Shown: positions 15,882 to 25,687, numbered from the stretch's first letter. The stretch is 64,000 nucleotides of DNA from Thiocystis minor (GCF_016653465.1 NZ_NHSQ01000157.1:1-64000), one strand, 5' to 3'. The notes: generated by a model not told the origin, from the sequence alone. A program made the numbers and translations.

Positions 15882-18800
15882 TCACTCCCACCCCGCCAGA
15901 TCCGCCCGCAGGATTTGGACCCGGCGCAGGATGGCCTCGCGCTTCAGATTGAAGATCACCATTCCGCCGATAATGGTGGCGCCCAGTCCGATCAGGATCA
16001 ATGCCCGGCCGATGCCCTGGTCCGGATAGAACTGGACCAGTTGCCCGACCACATTGAAAATCAGGAAGACCACGCCGGCGTAGAGGAATGCGCGGATGCG
16101 TAGCGCGATGCCGAGCAGAATCCCGATGAAGGCCAGGGCGAGCGCCAGCACGAACACGCTCAGTTCCGGTCGCAGGAAAAGGTCCAGCGCGGCGCCGGCG
16201 TAGAGCGCGCTCAAGGCCGTCAGTCGGGCACCGCTCAGGACGCTCGGGCGCAATTCGGCGCGGTGCAGATGCAGCAGCGCCAGCACCGACACCGCCGCCG
16301 GTGCGATATAGAACTGCCAGAGTTCGTAACGTTCGGCCCATAAGGGTGCCCACAGATAGACCGCGCCGTTGAGCGCCAGCACCCCGAGATAGAGTGCCCA
16401 GGGATGGCGCAGCCGGCTCGCCAGCGTCAGATAGAGCACGGACGCGGCGAGCAGGGTTCCGCCGGACCAGCCCGAGGCGAGTTGCAGCGGCGTGGTAGCC
16501 ACGGCCAGGATGGGCAGCAGCAGGGCGAGACGGTACAACGGTCGCGCGCCGCTGAACTGGTGCAGCAGCAGCGCGACATAGGCGGCGGCCATGAGAACCG
16601 CCGTATCGCCGACCATGAAGGGCGCCAGTCCCAGACCCACCAGTCGCGCGTAACCCGCCAGCAGTCCCAACAGCAGCGCCGCGAGGTCAATCCAACGCGG
16701 TTCGTCCGGTCGGCGCCAGGCCCGCACAGCGGCCCAGCCGGCCAGGAGCAGCAGTGCCGCGCCCGCCGCCAGCGGATCGGCGCGAACGCCGAAATGCCAG
16801 GGCGACGCATCCCATCCGGCTTGAGACGCCAGCACACTCCAGCCATGCCAGACCAGCCAGCCCAGGCCGGACGCCAGCAGCCAGGGGCGCAACTCGCTCA
16901 GTGTTTGTTCCAGATCGGCAAGCCGGGCGAGCCGCTCGGGTTCGACCTCGGAGCGGTCATCAGCGAGACGATAGGCCCGGGTTTCCAGATTCCTCTGAAC
17001 CGCCATCGACGCCAGCCAGAGCAGCAGGGTTTGAACGGCATACCAGGGCGCGAGTCCGCCGACGATCTCCAGGACGAATGGATCCGTGCCCTTGAACCAG
17101 GCAGTGTAGGTCGCCGTCAGCGCCAGGGTCAGACCGAGCGCGAGCCAGATCCGCGCGCGCATCCACCAGCCCGTTGTCAGCGTCACCCCGGCCAGCGCGA
17201 TGAGGATCAGGGTTAGGAAGCGCCAGTCCAGGCTCGATGCGGCGAACAAGAGCGCGAACGCCGCCGTCGGCAAGAGGTTTAACCAGTGCGTCAGTGCCAC
17301 ACGCCAAGCGTCAGGGCCGGGCGGTCCGTAGCGCCAGGCCAGCAGGAGCAAGCCGTTCCAAAGGGTCACCGCCAGCGCGAATTGGTTTGGCGTCATGGCC
17401 AGATTCAGCAACGCCGCCACCGCTAGCAGGGTCAATCCCAGCAATAGCAGATGGGCCTGGAATCGATGTGGGCGGAGTCCGAACGCATGGCCAGCGGTCA
17501 GCGCCAGCAAGACTGTTACGCCCGTTAGCGACAGACCGCTGAACACCGGCGGTGCGACGGTCAGCCGCCACCCGAGGATCTCCAGCGCCAGCGCCAAGGT
17601 CAGCAGCGCCAGCAGGGCAAAGGGAATCCAGAACAACGGCGTGTCGAGGGCGCTGCAACGCCCATCGAGCCAGCGCGCCAGCCGCGGGCCATGCCGTCGC
17701 CACAGCGTCCCCAGCAGGAAGAGCAGATTCAGCCAGAGCAGCGCCAGCGTGATGCTCAGCGGTTGCCAGGTCAGGACGCCGGTCGCCAGCATTCCGCTCC
17801 CCGTCAGCGCCGCCACCGCCAGCCAGGCCATGCCCGGCCAGGCGGTATTGCGCAACAGGAGCCAGATATACGGCGTCAGCAGGGCCAGCGTGGCGGCGGG
17901 CGAGAGCTGACCGGCCAGAAAGCCGAGAGTGGCCCCGCCCAGCACCCCGGCCAGTCCCAGCAGGGGCCAGAGCGTCGGCGTCACGGCCCAGTCAGGCCGG
18001 CGGGCGTTCCAGCGCGGCAGCCACAGGTTGCCGCCGAGCCACAGCAGATAGCCCCAGACGATGGCGCCCCAGGCCATGCCCTGAAGATTCCAGCCGGCGC
18101 GCGAGACGACACTCAGGATCAACCCGCCCAGCAGCAGCGCTAGCATCGGGCCGCGCCAGTTCGCGGCGTTCCGCAAGGGTCGAAACACCGGAAAAAGTGC
18201 GAGACACAACAATGCCAGTAAGCCGGGCAGTCCCGGATCCTCGACCAGCGCCGCCAGCAGCGCGCCCGCCAGGGTCAGCGCATAGAGCAGACCGCCGATG
18301 CGTGACAGCGGCGAACGCCAGTAGGCCAGCGGCACGGTACGTTGCGCGTGCCGTCCAGGTTCCATCCCAAGCGCCGCCAACGCCATGACCGCGCTCAGAA
18401 GCACGTTGATCAGCGGTTGACCCAGCCCGAACAGCATGACCGGACTCAGCCAGGCCGCGATCAGCCAGATTCCGACGGTCAGCGTCGACAGGGCCGCCAG
18501 GGCATGCGGTGCCGAACGGTCGCGCCAGCCAGTCAGCACGAAGAGCAGCAGACTCAGTGCCAGCGCTGGCAGCCATTCCGGCGCCGGCGATCCCAGCAGG
18601 GCCACCCCGACGCTGGCCGCGACCGGAACGGCCGCGACGAGGAGCGCGCAGGCGTGCAGGCTCGCGTCTGCCTGCCGGCGCCCGCCAGCCCCGCCGGGCA
18701 CGGTGAAACCCAGGATCCCCGCCAGGCGCCAGGCCGAGGGACTCGCCAGCACGGCGACAGCCACCCGCCAGACCAGCAGCGCATAGAGGACGGCCACCGC

Positions 18801-21572
18801 GCCCAGCCAGGGGAGCGTCAAGCCCAGGCGACCGCACTGGACCATCAGGCCGGCCAGACCCAGCAGAAACGGGATCGCGGCCCAGCGGTAGAGATGGAAA
18901 TGACCGATGAGTAACGACCCGCTCAGGATCGCCAGCCCCACCTGCGCGGGCAACCAGGCTCCGAGCGTGCCATCCAGCAGACGCAAACTCAGATGCGTCA
19001 ACCCGAGCGCCCACAGCAGGGCCATCGTCCTTTCCAGCGGGACGCGGACGAGCGCGGTCAGCGGCGAATCTGGCGCCACGTTCACCTCGGCCAGGAGCGA
19101 GCGGAGCGCCTGACGGTGACGGTTGCGCCAGTCGAGCCAGGTCAACCATGACCACAGCGCCAGCACCATCAGGAACTCGCTCGATCCCGTGCTTGGGCCG
19201 GGGAAATACCCCAGCTTGATCAAACCTCCAAGCCCGGCGACGAGGACCAGGACGCCATAAAAGAGCATCTGTCGACGCAGATTCAGACTGAGCCAAAGCA
19301 ACACCGCACTCGCCATTGTCAGCAGGACGAGCGGCTCCATCCGGCCCAATGGCGTCTGCCAAAAAGCGACTCCGCCGAGTAACAGCCCCAGCGCCACGCT
19401 GGCCAGCGCGCCGCGAATCCAGACGGTTCGACTAACGGGCACTGGCCAGCGCACATGCAGCCCCAGACCGCTCCAGAGCGCCGCCAGCGCCAGCAGGCCG
19501 AAGGCGGTTTGCGCCTCCCAGCTCAAGGGCCGCCAGACCGCCGCATAAGCGACCGCCACCGAGGCCAGAACGACCACGCCGGCATCGGCAGAGGCCCAAC
19601 GCGGATCGGCATCCGGCAACGCCAGCACGCGCCGGACAATCCGAGACAGGAGTATCGCTGCCGTGAGTGCCGTGACGAACCCCAGCCAGCCCGGCGAATT
19701 CCAAAACAGACTCCAGACCGTCAGACCGATGAGCAATCCGCCGCACGCCAGCAGAGCGTGCCGGGCGATGGCCGGCGAGCGGGGAGCGACCCAGCGCGCC
19801 AGCAACAGCAGCGTCGCCAGCCCCGGCAGACTGGCGAGTGCATGCCAGGCTGGCGGCAGGCGCGTCAGAATCCCGAACCCGTAGAGTCCGGCCACGCAAG
19901 CCAGGAGCAACAACAACGGCGGCAGAGTCCGGTAACGCCAGGTCACCCAGGCATAGAGGACCGCCCCGAGCGCCAAGGTGAGCAGAAGGGTTGGAGTCGA
20001 CTGGAGCGACACCGCGATGGCCACCGTCGACAGCGCGTAGAGCGCGAAACTGAAGCGGGACAGAAAGGCGTATTTGTTGACCCAATCCTTGAAGGCGGCA
20101 TCGACCAGGAACAGCAGCCCGCTCAGGGCCATCAGAAACGGCCCCGCATAACCGGCGGGCAGCGCTTCCGGCCAGATCCAGGTCAGATGGACGAACGACA
20201 GGGTCGCGGTATAGATCAGCATCCCGGCGGCGTAATAGGTCGTCAGGCGCTGGTCGACGAACAGCCGTTGCAGCCATGCGCGGGCGAACCGCCACAGACC
20301 ATAGGCAAGCAGCGCCAAAAGTACCAGATGCAAGGCCGCCAGCGCGGACCAGTCCGGCCAGACACCGGCGAGCGGCGCGGCAAGCTGCACCGCAGCCAGT
20401 GCCGTCAGCAGCCAAGGATAGATCCCGCGCAGCGCCCGATCCATGAGCGCGCTGCTCAGGGCGGCCGCCCAGGCAAAGCCCGCCAGGGTGAGCGCGGTCA
20501 TCAACAGACTGACGGTCAACAGGGTTCCATTGCCGTCGCTGGCCTCGATCAGGCGAACTGCGACTGCCAGATCCAGCGGCGCCAGAAGCATGGCGAGCGT
20601 CAGCAGCATGCTGCTGGCGACCACCAGTTCCGAACCCTTGCGGCGGAACTGATAGCCGGCCCAGAGCAGGAAGGCGGTCGCGCCGGTCAGGCTGGCGAAC
20701 ACCGTTAGTGCATTGACGAACCCGCTGGTGTTGGCGATGAGAAAGAGCGCGCCGGAGACGAAGCAGAAGGCGCCGATGAACCAGCCGATGTTCTGCGCCA
20801 GGAAGGGCAGGATCAGTTTGGGCCAGCCGGAGAGACGCTGTAGAACTTTTTCCAGCGGACCCGGCTTGGCGGGTTGCCAATTGGCAGGAACTGGCGTGAT
20901 GGATTTCGGTCTGATTGGCGGGGAATCAAGCGTGGGCGGTTGGCGGGGCTCGGGAGGCGATTGGGCGCTGAATCGAGCGTCTGGCTGCTCCAGATCGGAA
21001 AGATCCAGGGTCAAGGGTTCCAAGTCCATTGGTTCCAGGGTCAGTGCCGGCGATCCGATGCGCGCCTCGGCAGCGGGCTGGATCGCGGCAACGGGCGTCC
21101 AGGTTGGTGCCGGCTTGATTTCGGGCTCTGGCTCCGGCTCGGCCGGTTGCCAGGGCGGCGGTCCGGGCGGGGTCTCCATCGATTGCGTCAACAGACTCCA
21201 GGCCAAAGCGTGCCGATGGTGCCAGTCGCGGCTGTTTGGCGTTGCCCCGCCCGCCCGCAGATGACGCACCAGCACCCGATCCAGTTCGCCCATCAGGTGT
21301 CGATGCCGCTCCCGCGTCAGCTCCCCGGCATCAGCCAGACGGTCCAGTTCCTGCCGCAACAGCAGCAGATTGTCGAGATCGTCCGGCGCGTAGCGACGGT
21401 GGCCGCCGCTGACGCCGCCCCCCGCCGCGCCCGTTGGCGTGAGGCGTTGTGCCGCCGCCAACCGTTGGCGAACCTCCTTGAGCCGCCGGTGGGTAACGAT
21501 CAGTGAAATCAGGAGGACGACCGGCGCTACCAGCCAGAGTCCTGCCGTCGCTATCAGAAAGGCCCAGGCCAT
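15882..21572 (-). CDS. giant DUF2339 multi-pass membrane protein
   Basis: 1,896 residues. An N-terminal membrane anchor (MAWAFLIATAGLWLVAPVVLL) is followed by a coiled-coil-like segment, a Pro-rich linker (about 130-260) and then dozens of hydrophobic segments to the end. The short motif around FCFVSGALFLIANTSGFVNA and the overall plan match DUF2339. The usual family length is about half to two thirds of this, so the protein is unusually long. Function of the family is unknown. It sits between pspA (42 bases upstream) and the NorD-like gene (63 bases downstream), all on the minus strand, which suggests a shared role at the membrane. No frameshift is seen in 5.7 kb. Confidence 0.85.
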   Translation of the reverse strand: MAWAFLIATAGLWLVAPVVLLISLIVTHRRLKEVRQRLAAAQRLTPTGAAGGGVSGGHRRYAPDDLDNLLLLRQELDRLADAGELTRERHRHLMGELDRVLVRHLRAGGATPNSRDWHHRHALAWSLLTQSMETPPGPPPWQPAEPEPEPEIKPAPTWTPVAAIQPAAEARIGSPALTLEPMDLEPLTLDLSDLEQPDARFSAQSPPEPRQPPTLDSPPIRPKSITPVPANWQPAKPGPLEKVLQRLSGWPKLILPFLAQNIGWFIGAFCFVSGALFLIANTSGFVNALTVFASLTGATAFLLWAGYQFRRKGSELVVASSMLLTLAMLLAPLDLAVAVRLIEASDGNGTLLTVSLLMTALTLAGFAWAAALSSALMDRALRGIYPWLLTALAAVQLAAPLAGVWPDWSALAALHLVLLALLAYGLWRFARAWLQRLFVDQRLTTYYAAGMLIYTATLSFVHLTWIWPEALPAGYAGPFLMALSGLLFLVDAAFKDWVNKYAFLSRFSFALYALSTVAIAVSLQSTPTLLLTLALGAVLYAWVTWRYRTLPPLLLLLACVAGLYGFGILTRLPPAWHALASLPGLATLLLLARWVAPRSPAIARHALLACGGLLIGLTVWSLFWNSPGWLGFVTALTAAILLSRIVRRVLALPDADPRWASADAGVVVLASVAVAYAAVWRPLSWEAQTAFGLLALAALWSGLGLHVRWPVPVSRTVWIRGALASVALGLLLGGVAFWQTPLGRMEPLVLLTMASAVLLWLSLNLRRQMLFYGVLVLVAGLGGLIKLGYFPGPSTGSSEFLMVLALWSWLTWLDWRNRHRQALRSLLAEVNVAPDSPLTALVRVPLERTMALLWALGLTHLSLRLLDGTLGAWLPAQVGLAILSGSLLIGHFHLYRWAAIPFLLGLAGLMVQCGRLGLTLPWLGAVAVLYALLVWRVAVAVLASPSAWRLAGILGFTVPGGAGGRRQADASLHACALLVAAVPVAASVGVALLGSPAPEWLPALALSLLLFVLTGWRDRSAPHALAALSTLTVGIWLIAAWLSPVMLFGLGQPLINVLLSAVMALAALGMEPGRHAQRTVPLAYWRSPLSRIGGLLYALTLAGALLAALVEDPGLPGLLALLCLALFPVFRPLRNAANWRGPMLALLLGGLILSVVSRAGWNLQGMAWGAIVWGYLLWLGGNLWLPRWNARRPDWAVTPTLWPLLGLAGVLGGATLGFLAGQLSPAATLALLTPYIWLLLRNTAWPGMAWLAVAALTGSGMLATGVLTWQPLSITLALLWLNLLFLLGTLWRRHGPRLARWLDGRCSALDTPLFWIPFALLALLTLALALEILGWRLTVAPPVFSGLSLTGVTVLLALTAGHAFGLRPHRFQAHLLLLGLTLLAVAALLNLAMTPNQFALAVTLWNGLLLLAWRYGPPGPDAWRVALTHWLNLLPTAAFALLFAASSLDWRFLTLILIALAGVTLTTGWWMRARIWLALGLTLALTATYTAWFKGTDPFVLEIVGGLAPWYAVQTLLLWLASMAVQRNLETRAYRLADDRSEVEPERLARLADLEQTLSELRPWLLASGLGWLVWHGWSVLASQAGWDASPWHFGVRADPLAAGAALLLLAGWAAVRAWRRPDEPRWIDLAALLLGLLAGYARLVGLGLAPFMVGDTAVLMAAAYVALLLHQFSGARPLYRLALLLPILAVATTPLQLASGWSGGTLLAASVLYLTLASRLRHPWALYLGVLALNGAVYLWAPLWAERYELWQFYIAPAAVSVLALLHLHRAELRPSVLSGARLTALSALYAGAALDLFLRPELSVFVLALALAFIGILLGIALRIRAFLYAGVVFLIFNVVGQLVQFYPDQGIGRALILIGLGATIIGGMVIFNLKREAILRRVQILRADLAGWE

Positions 21573-21614
21573 GATCGCCGCCTCCGCGGGAGGGAAAAGG
21601 AAACCGTTCCGGAC

Positions 21615-22289
21615 TCAATCCTTGCGCGTTTCCCGCTTGAGCGCCGCCAGTTCCGCCTCGACCTCGCTGTCGACTTCCATTTTCAGAAATTCCCGCTCGA
21701 CCTGGCTGTAGTCGCCATACAGTTCATCGCGTGCCTCCATCCTCGCCTCCATCTCATCCACCTTGCCCGCCATGCGGCCAAAGGAATGATCGAGATCGAG
21801 ACCGGTCTGAAACCGATCGTTGACCTGGCCCATCTGTTCGCGCGCCTGGGCCGCCCGTTGACGCGCCACCAGGCTGCCCTTTTTCAGCCGCGCCTCTTCC
21901 AGCTTCATCTCCAGCGCCCGCAACTGGGACTTCAGCCGCTCGCCGGTGCGCTGGGCGGACTCCCAGGAGGCTTGCAGATTGGCGGCGATGCCGTCGTGTT
22001 CCTTCTTGCGCAGCAGCGCCTCGCGCGTGAGCGGTTCGTTACCCGACTCCAGCGCCAGACGCGCGCGGTTGTGCCATTCCCCGGCCTGCCCGCGCTGATG
22101 CTCAAGCTCCCTAGCCAATTGCTTCTCGCTGGCCAGCGCGTCGATGACCCCTTCGCGCGCACTGTTGACGTTTTCTTCCATCTCGCGGATGAGTTGCTTG
22201 ATCATCCGTTCCGGGTCTTCGACACGATCCACCAGATCGTTGAGATTGGCGGCAAGGACATCGCTGATGCGCTTGAACAGACTGGCCAT
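21615..22289 (-). CDS. pspA: PspA/IM30 family protein
   Basis: 224 residues, almost entirely coiled coil: MASLFKRISDVLAANLNDLV, then EDPERMIKQLIREMEENV and long heptads. This is the N-terminal amphipathic helix and helical hairpin of the PspA/Vipp1 (ESCRT-III-like) family that binds and protects the inner membrane. The ATG at 22289 follows a GGAGGTG site at the right spacing; longer frames to 22433 lack one. It is the first gene of the pspA-DUF2339-NorD-like operon. No pspF, pspB or pspC is nearby, so regulation differs from the enterobacterial system. Confidence 0.9.
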   Translation of the reverse strand: MASLFKRISDVLAANLNDLVDRVEDPERMIKQLIREMEENVNSAREGVIDALASEKQLARELEHQRGQAGEWHNRARLALESGNEPLTREALLRKKEHDGIAANLQASWESAQRTGERLKSQLRALEMKLEEARLKKGSLVARQRAAQAREQMGQVNDRFQTGLDLDHSFGRMAGKVDEMEARMEARDELYGDYSQVEREFLKMEVDSEVEAELAALKRETRKD

Positions 22290-22776
22290 GAGACACCTCC
22301 GGGGCGTGATGACAGAGTGATGAATCTGGAAAGAGCTGCTAGCCGCCAGCGACCAGCCTTGCCTTGGCGCGACGCTTGGGTCTTGCACTCCGCCCTCCGT
22401 GTGCGAGTGGCCGACTGAGGCGAAAACGGCCAAGTCGCCGATGGGCCTGCGCTGGAGACTGACGACTCAATTTGGGACGGACCAAGTCGAGTATAGATCG
22501 GAGTTTTTTATTTGAACATCGTTCAATTCAATTTGACTGTGAGAGTCGAGACCTGTGTCACAGCATGTCGATACTTGGATCGGGGGGTGGCGTGCCCTTT
22601 AACCTAGAAAGAGCAGTCAGCCGTCAGCGACCAGCCTCCAGCCGTTGTTTTTCAAAGGTTTTCGTTGATCGAAGCCTTCCCCCGCTGGTTAGCCCAACAA
22701 ACGAGGCCCGTTGGCCAAGTGTCTGATTTAATAAAGCTGGCCGCTGAAGGCTGGAACCTGACAGCTCTTTTTCGGT
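22290..22776. other. intergenic region with degenerate REP-like repeats
   Basis: About 490 bases upstream of pspA and downstream of the hydrolase. An imperfect direct repeat is visible: AAAGAGCTGCTAGCCGCCAG at about 22331 and AAAGAGCAGTCAGCCGTCAG at about 22610, both continuing into CGACCAGCCT. A third, inverted and more diverged copy ends with GACAGCTCTTTTTC near 22770. These are scattered family repeats, not a gene. The pspA promoter must lie in the first 200 bases. Confidence 0.55.
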
Positions 22777-23811
22777 TCAATCCAGCCTGGCACAGAGCGC
22801 TTTCGTCCGGTAGCCGTCGATGGGCGTTTCCTCTCCCGATGGCAGGGGGGCGGTCGGATCGCCAAGCCAGGCGGCGATATCGGCGCGGACCCGCGCGCCC
22901 TGCCGGTCGCGGGGCAGCATGTGCCAGCCGCGACGATAGAGCACCAGACGCAATCCGTCCCGGTCGCGTGGCAGAGTGCCGAGCAGTCGGCAAAAGGCAT
23001 TCCTGGGGATGATTTCGTCATGCTCGCCATAGAGCAATAACAGCGGTGTCGGCAAATGAACGGCCGACGCGCGCGCGCCGTCCATCAAATCGGTGACGCC
23101 CCAGAGCGCGTCCACCCGCGTCGCCTTGATCGCCAGCGGATCGCGCGACATCGCCAGGAGCATCTCCCGGTTGTCGGACGGACTCCGCCGAACGCCTTCT
23201 CCAGTCAGCTTCAGCCAGGGCAGGGTTTGCATGGCCGCCCGCAGCGCCGCGCGCTGATACCAGGGCATGGTGTCGCGCGACCAGACCGCGGGCGCGATCA
23301 GGATCAGTCCGTCGATCGGCAGTGGACGCCGCGCCGCCGCCAGCATCGCGACCGCGCCGCCCATGCTTTCGCCGGCGACATAAATCCGTGCCTGCGGGTG
23401 GCGTGCGCGCAGCAGGGCGATCAGGGTCCGAAGATCCTCGGTGAGCGCCTGGTCGCCATGCCAGCGGCCGGGCAGGGCGCTCGCGCCGAATCCGCGCTGG
23501 TCGGCGGCATAGGTGACAATCCCTCGGCGTGCCAGATCGCTCGCCAGGGGTGCGAAGGCATGGCTGTAATCGTTGAAGCCATGCAAGCCGAGCACAACAA
23601 TTGACGGAGTGGCGGAACCGGACCAGGCCCGCAGCGGCAGACGATAGCCGTCGGCCATGATGGCATGGTGCGGATCCAGGCGGGGGAGGGCGTTCATCTG
23701 GCGCTGTCCGTCCTGAGCGGCGCCAAGGGGCGCGATAACCTGGGGCGTGGCGCAGCCAGCCAACACGGCAAAACCGATCAGCAGGATGGTGATCGACCGG
23801 ATCAAGGTCAT
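22777..23811 (-). CDS. exported alpha/beta-hydrolase (lysophospholipase-like lipoprotein)
   Basis: 344 residues from the ATG at 23811, which overlaps the TGA of the methyltransferase gene (ATGA). The N-terminus MTLIRSITILLIGFAVLAGC is a lipoprotein signal with the lipobox LAGC. The catalytic serine is in the elbow GESMGG. The fold landmarks LGLHGFNDYSHAF (oxyanion loop) and LLLYGEHDEIIPRNAF (acid region) match the serine-aminopeptidase/monoacylglycerol lipase subgroup. The protein should be lipid-anchored on the periplasmic side and act on lysophospholipids or acylglycerols; the substrate is inferred from the family only. Confidence 0.85.
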   Translation of the reverse strand: MTLIRSITILLIGFAVLAGCATPQVIAPLGAAQDGQRQMNALPRLDPHHAIMADGYRLPLRAWSGSATPSIVVLGLHGFNDYSHAFAPLASDLARRGIVTYAADQRGFGASALPGRWHGDQALTEDLRTLIALLRARHPQARIYVAGESMGGAVAMLAAARRPLPIDGLILIAPAVWSRDTMPWYQRAALRAAMQTLPWLKLTGEGVRRSPSDNREMLLAMSRDPLAIKATRVDALWGVTDLMDGARASAVHLPTPLLLLYGEHDEIIPRNAFCRLLGTLPRDRDGLRLVLYRRGWHMLPRDRQGARVRADIAAWLGDPTAPLPSGEETPIDGYRTKALCARLD

Positions 23812-24467
23812 CCCCGAGGATCGAGCCGCCAAACCTCTTCCGCGAGCGCGGTCAATCCGCGTCGGCGAAAATTGGGCGAGTCGTCGAGCACATCGAAGCT
23901 CGCCAGCTCGGTCATCGCGTAGCGGTCGGCGAAGAGTTGTTCAACCTCTGCGCGATGGACCGAAAAGGGCGGCCCCGTCATCTGGTTCTGATCGTAGTCG
24001 AGCGTGATCAGCAGGCTCGGGGCCGCGCTCGGCACCAGGGTCTTGACGTGCGCCGCGTACCGTGGCCGCAGTTCGGGCGGCAGGGCGATCAGCGAGGCGC
24101 GATCGTAGACCGCGCCGACCTCGCGCAGATGGTCCGGGGTCAGGTCGAAGAAATCGCCGCAGAGCAGGGTGATTTCATCGGCGCGATAGCGACGCAGCGG
24201 CCCCGCCTCGGTGATCTCGGGAACCAGTCCGGCCTCCGCGAAAAATTCCTCCACCGCCTGCTGGCTGATCTCGACCCCGAGCACCCGGTGTCCCTGGCTC
24301 GCCAGCCAGAGCAGATCCAGGGCCTTGCCACACAGCGGGACAAAGACCAGAAGATCCGACGGCAGACCGAGCCGGGGCCAGAATTCAAGCAGATGCAGGT
24401 TGATCTCGGGCAGATGCCAGCCGGTTTCGCCGCGCCGCCAGCGTTCGAGCCAGAATTCCGGTTGCAT
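23808..24467 (-). CDS. tpm: thiopurine S-methyltransferase family protein
   Basis: 219 residues from the ATG at 24467 (MQPEFWLERWRRGETGWH). The opening W..RW..G..GWH, the SAM-binding segment LVFVPLCGKALDLLWLASQG and HRVLGVEIS, and the later DRASLIALPP and LLITLDYDQNQMTGPPFSV are the standard landmarks of bacterial TPMT. In other bacteria this family methylates selenite, tellurite or thiopurines. The gene is translationally coupled to the downstream hydrolase. The longer frame to 24515 lacks family support. Confidence 0.92.
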   Translation of the reverse strand: MQPEFWLERWRRGETGWHLPEINLHLLEFWPRLGLPSDLLVFVPLCGKALDLLWLASQGHRVLGVEISQQAVEEFFAEAGLVPEITEAGPLRRYRADEITLLCGDFFDLTPDHLREVGAVYDRASLIALPPELRPRYAAHVKTLVPSAAPSLLITLDYDQNQMTGPPFSVHRAEVEQLFADRYAMTELASFDVLDDSPNFRRRGLTALAEEVWRLDPRG

Positions 24468-24594
24468 GCGAGGTTTCTCCAGTTGAACAGCGTTAAGCAT
24501 TTTAGAGGCAGCCACAAATGGCAGCGTTCACGGGGTGGTGAAACCACCATGAAGGGCAAATCTTGGTCGACCAGCGCGACCCGTCGCCGCATCT

Positions 24595-24945
24595 TCAGCC
24601 CGATCCCTCGATCATCGCGCTGCGAATCTCCGGACGATTCAGGAACCGCTCGCAGGCATTGATCACGGACATCAGATCCTGTCTGCGCTTTCCTCGCAGC
24701 GCACATTCTCAAACGATGATGACGCGCCGGCCGGACGCAATGAGAGCGATTAACGCACGCCTGTCAGGCTCCCGATGATCCTGGAGCTTTTTCTCCCAGA
24801 AGTCACGGCGTGTTTGAGGGATGGCGGACAGAGGGCAGCCGTGCGCGCGCCAGAGACATCCATGGACCAAAATCAAGGCACGTCGTTCGGGAAACACGAT
24901 ATCGGGGCAGCCGGGCAGTTTGCGATCATGGAGGCGGTAGCGGTC
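24595..24945 (-). pseudogene. vsr: very short patch repair (Vsr) endonuclease remnant
   Basis: The minus strand reads RYRLHDRKLPGCPDIVFPER, then RALILVHGCLWRAHGC (zinc/active region), TRRDFWEKKLQ and ASGRRVIIV. A TGA follows where the family has the conserved Trp of VVWEC, and then ECALRGKRRQDLM to a second stop at 24595. The N-terminal third of Vsr, including its first catalytic residues, is missing beyond 24945, where the radC remnant begins on the other strand. The family nicks at T:G mismatches in methylated sites. It is dead here by truncation and the stop. Confidence 0.85.
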
Positions 24946-25355
24946 AGGCGCTGGTGGCGGAAGCCATCAAGTGCCTGGAACAGCGATACCTCGTCAAGCA
25001 GGACTGCATCACCAGCCCCGAGGCCACACGCGACTATCTCAAGCTCCGGCTTTATGATCTTCAGTATCAAGTGTTCGCTTGCATGTTTCTCGACAGCCGG
25101 CATCGTGTCATCGTCTACGAGGAGTTGTTTCACGGCACCATCGACGGTGCAAGCGTACATCCCAGAGATGTTGTCAGAAAAGTTATCGAGACAGGCGCGG
25201 CGGCTGTGATTCTGGCCCACAATCATCCTTCAGGATTGGCTGAACTCCAGTCAAGCAGAAAGGAGGCGCTTGCCTTAATCGAAGTCCGGGTACTCGACCA
25301 CTTCATCGTGGGAGATGGGCAGGGTACTTCACTGGCCGAATGCGGTTTACTCTGA
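24942..25355 (+). pseudogene. radC: RadC/JAMM-domain protein remnant
   Basis: Homology to RadC-type JAB/MPN proteins runs from GQALVAEAIKCLEQ through SPEATRDYLKLRL, FACMFLDSRHRVIVYEELF, GASVHPRDVVRKVIE and AAVILAHNHPSG to RVLDHFIVGDG and the stop at 25355. The helix-hairpin N-terminus is absent. About ten residues are missing after HNHPSGLAEL, so the zinc-ligand Asp expected ten residues after the HxH is gone. An ATG at 24810 exists in frame, but the added residues are antisense to vsr. Probably inactive. Confidence 0.8.
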
Positions 25356-25405
25356 GCCCCAGACACCAGAACGCCAGGGATGGCTGAATCCATTGAGAGC
25401 CAACC

Positions 25406-25687
25406 ATGAACGCACTGTTTCCACTCGGCCAAACGGTGATTACCCCCAATGCGTTGGAGCGTCTTCGCCAGCGCGATCTGGAGGCCATCATCCCCACGAT
25501 TCTATCTCGCCATGAGCTAGGCGACTGGGGTGACCTTGACGATGAAGATCGTCAAGCCAACGACCTTGCGCTCAAGGAGGGGGATCGTCTGCTCAGCGCC
25601 TACCAAATCCATGAGGATTTAAAAGTCTGGGTTATCACGGAGTGGGACAGATCCGTCACGACGGTGCTGTTGCCAGAAGATTATTAG
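25406..25687 (+). CDS. conserved hypothetical protein, 'plasmid-related' type
   Basis: 93 residues: LGQTVITPNALERL, HELGDWGDLDDEDRQANDLA, LLSAYQIHEDLKVWVITEWD, VTTVLLPEDY. This small family (about 80-100 residues) is common on plasmids and islands, often near radC and restriction or repair genes, as here. The role is unknown. The stop is about 90 bases before the left end of the tRNA-Asn island, so the gene is outside the island. Confidence 0.75.
   Translation: MNALFPLGQTVITPNALERLRQRDLEAIIPTILSRHELGDWGDLDDEDRQANDLALKEGDRLLSAYQIHEDLKVWVITEWDRSVTTVLLPEDY

Noticed and set aside
19455-20708. 417-codon plus-strand frame, Gln/Arg-rich, opposite DUF2339
   Set aside because: Mirror of a hydrophobic coding sequence; typical antisense composition.
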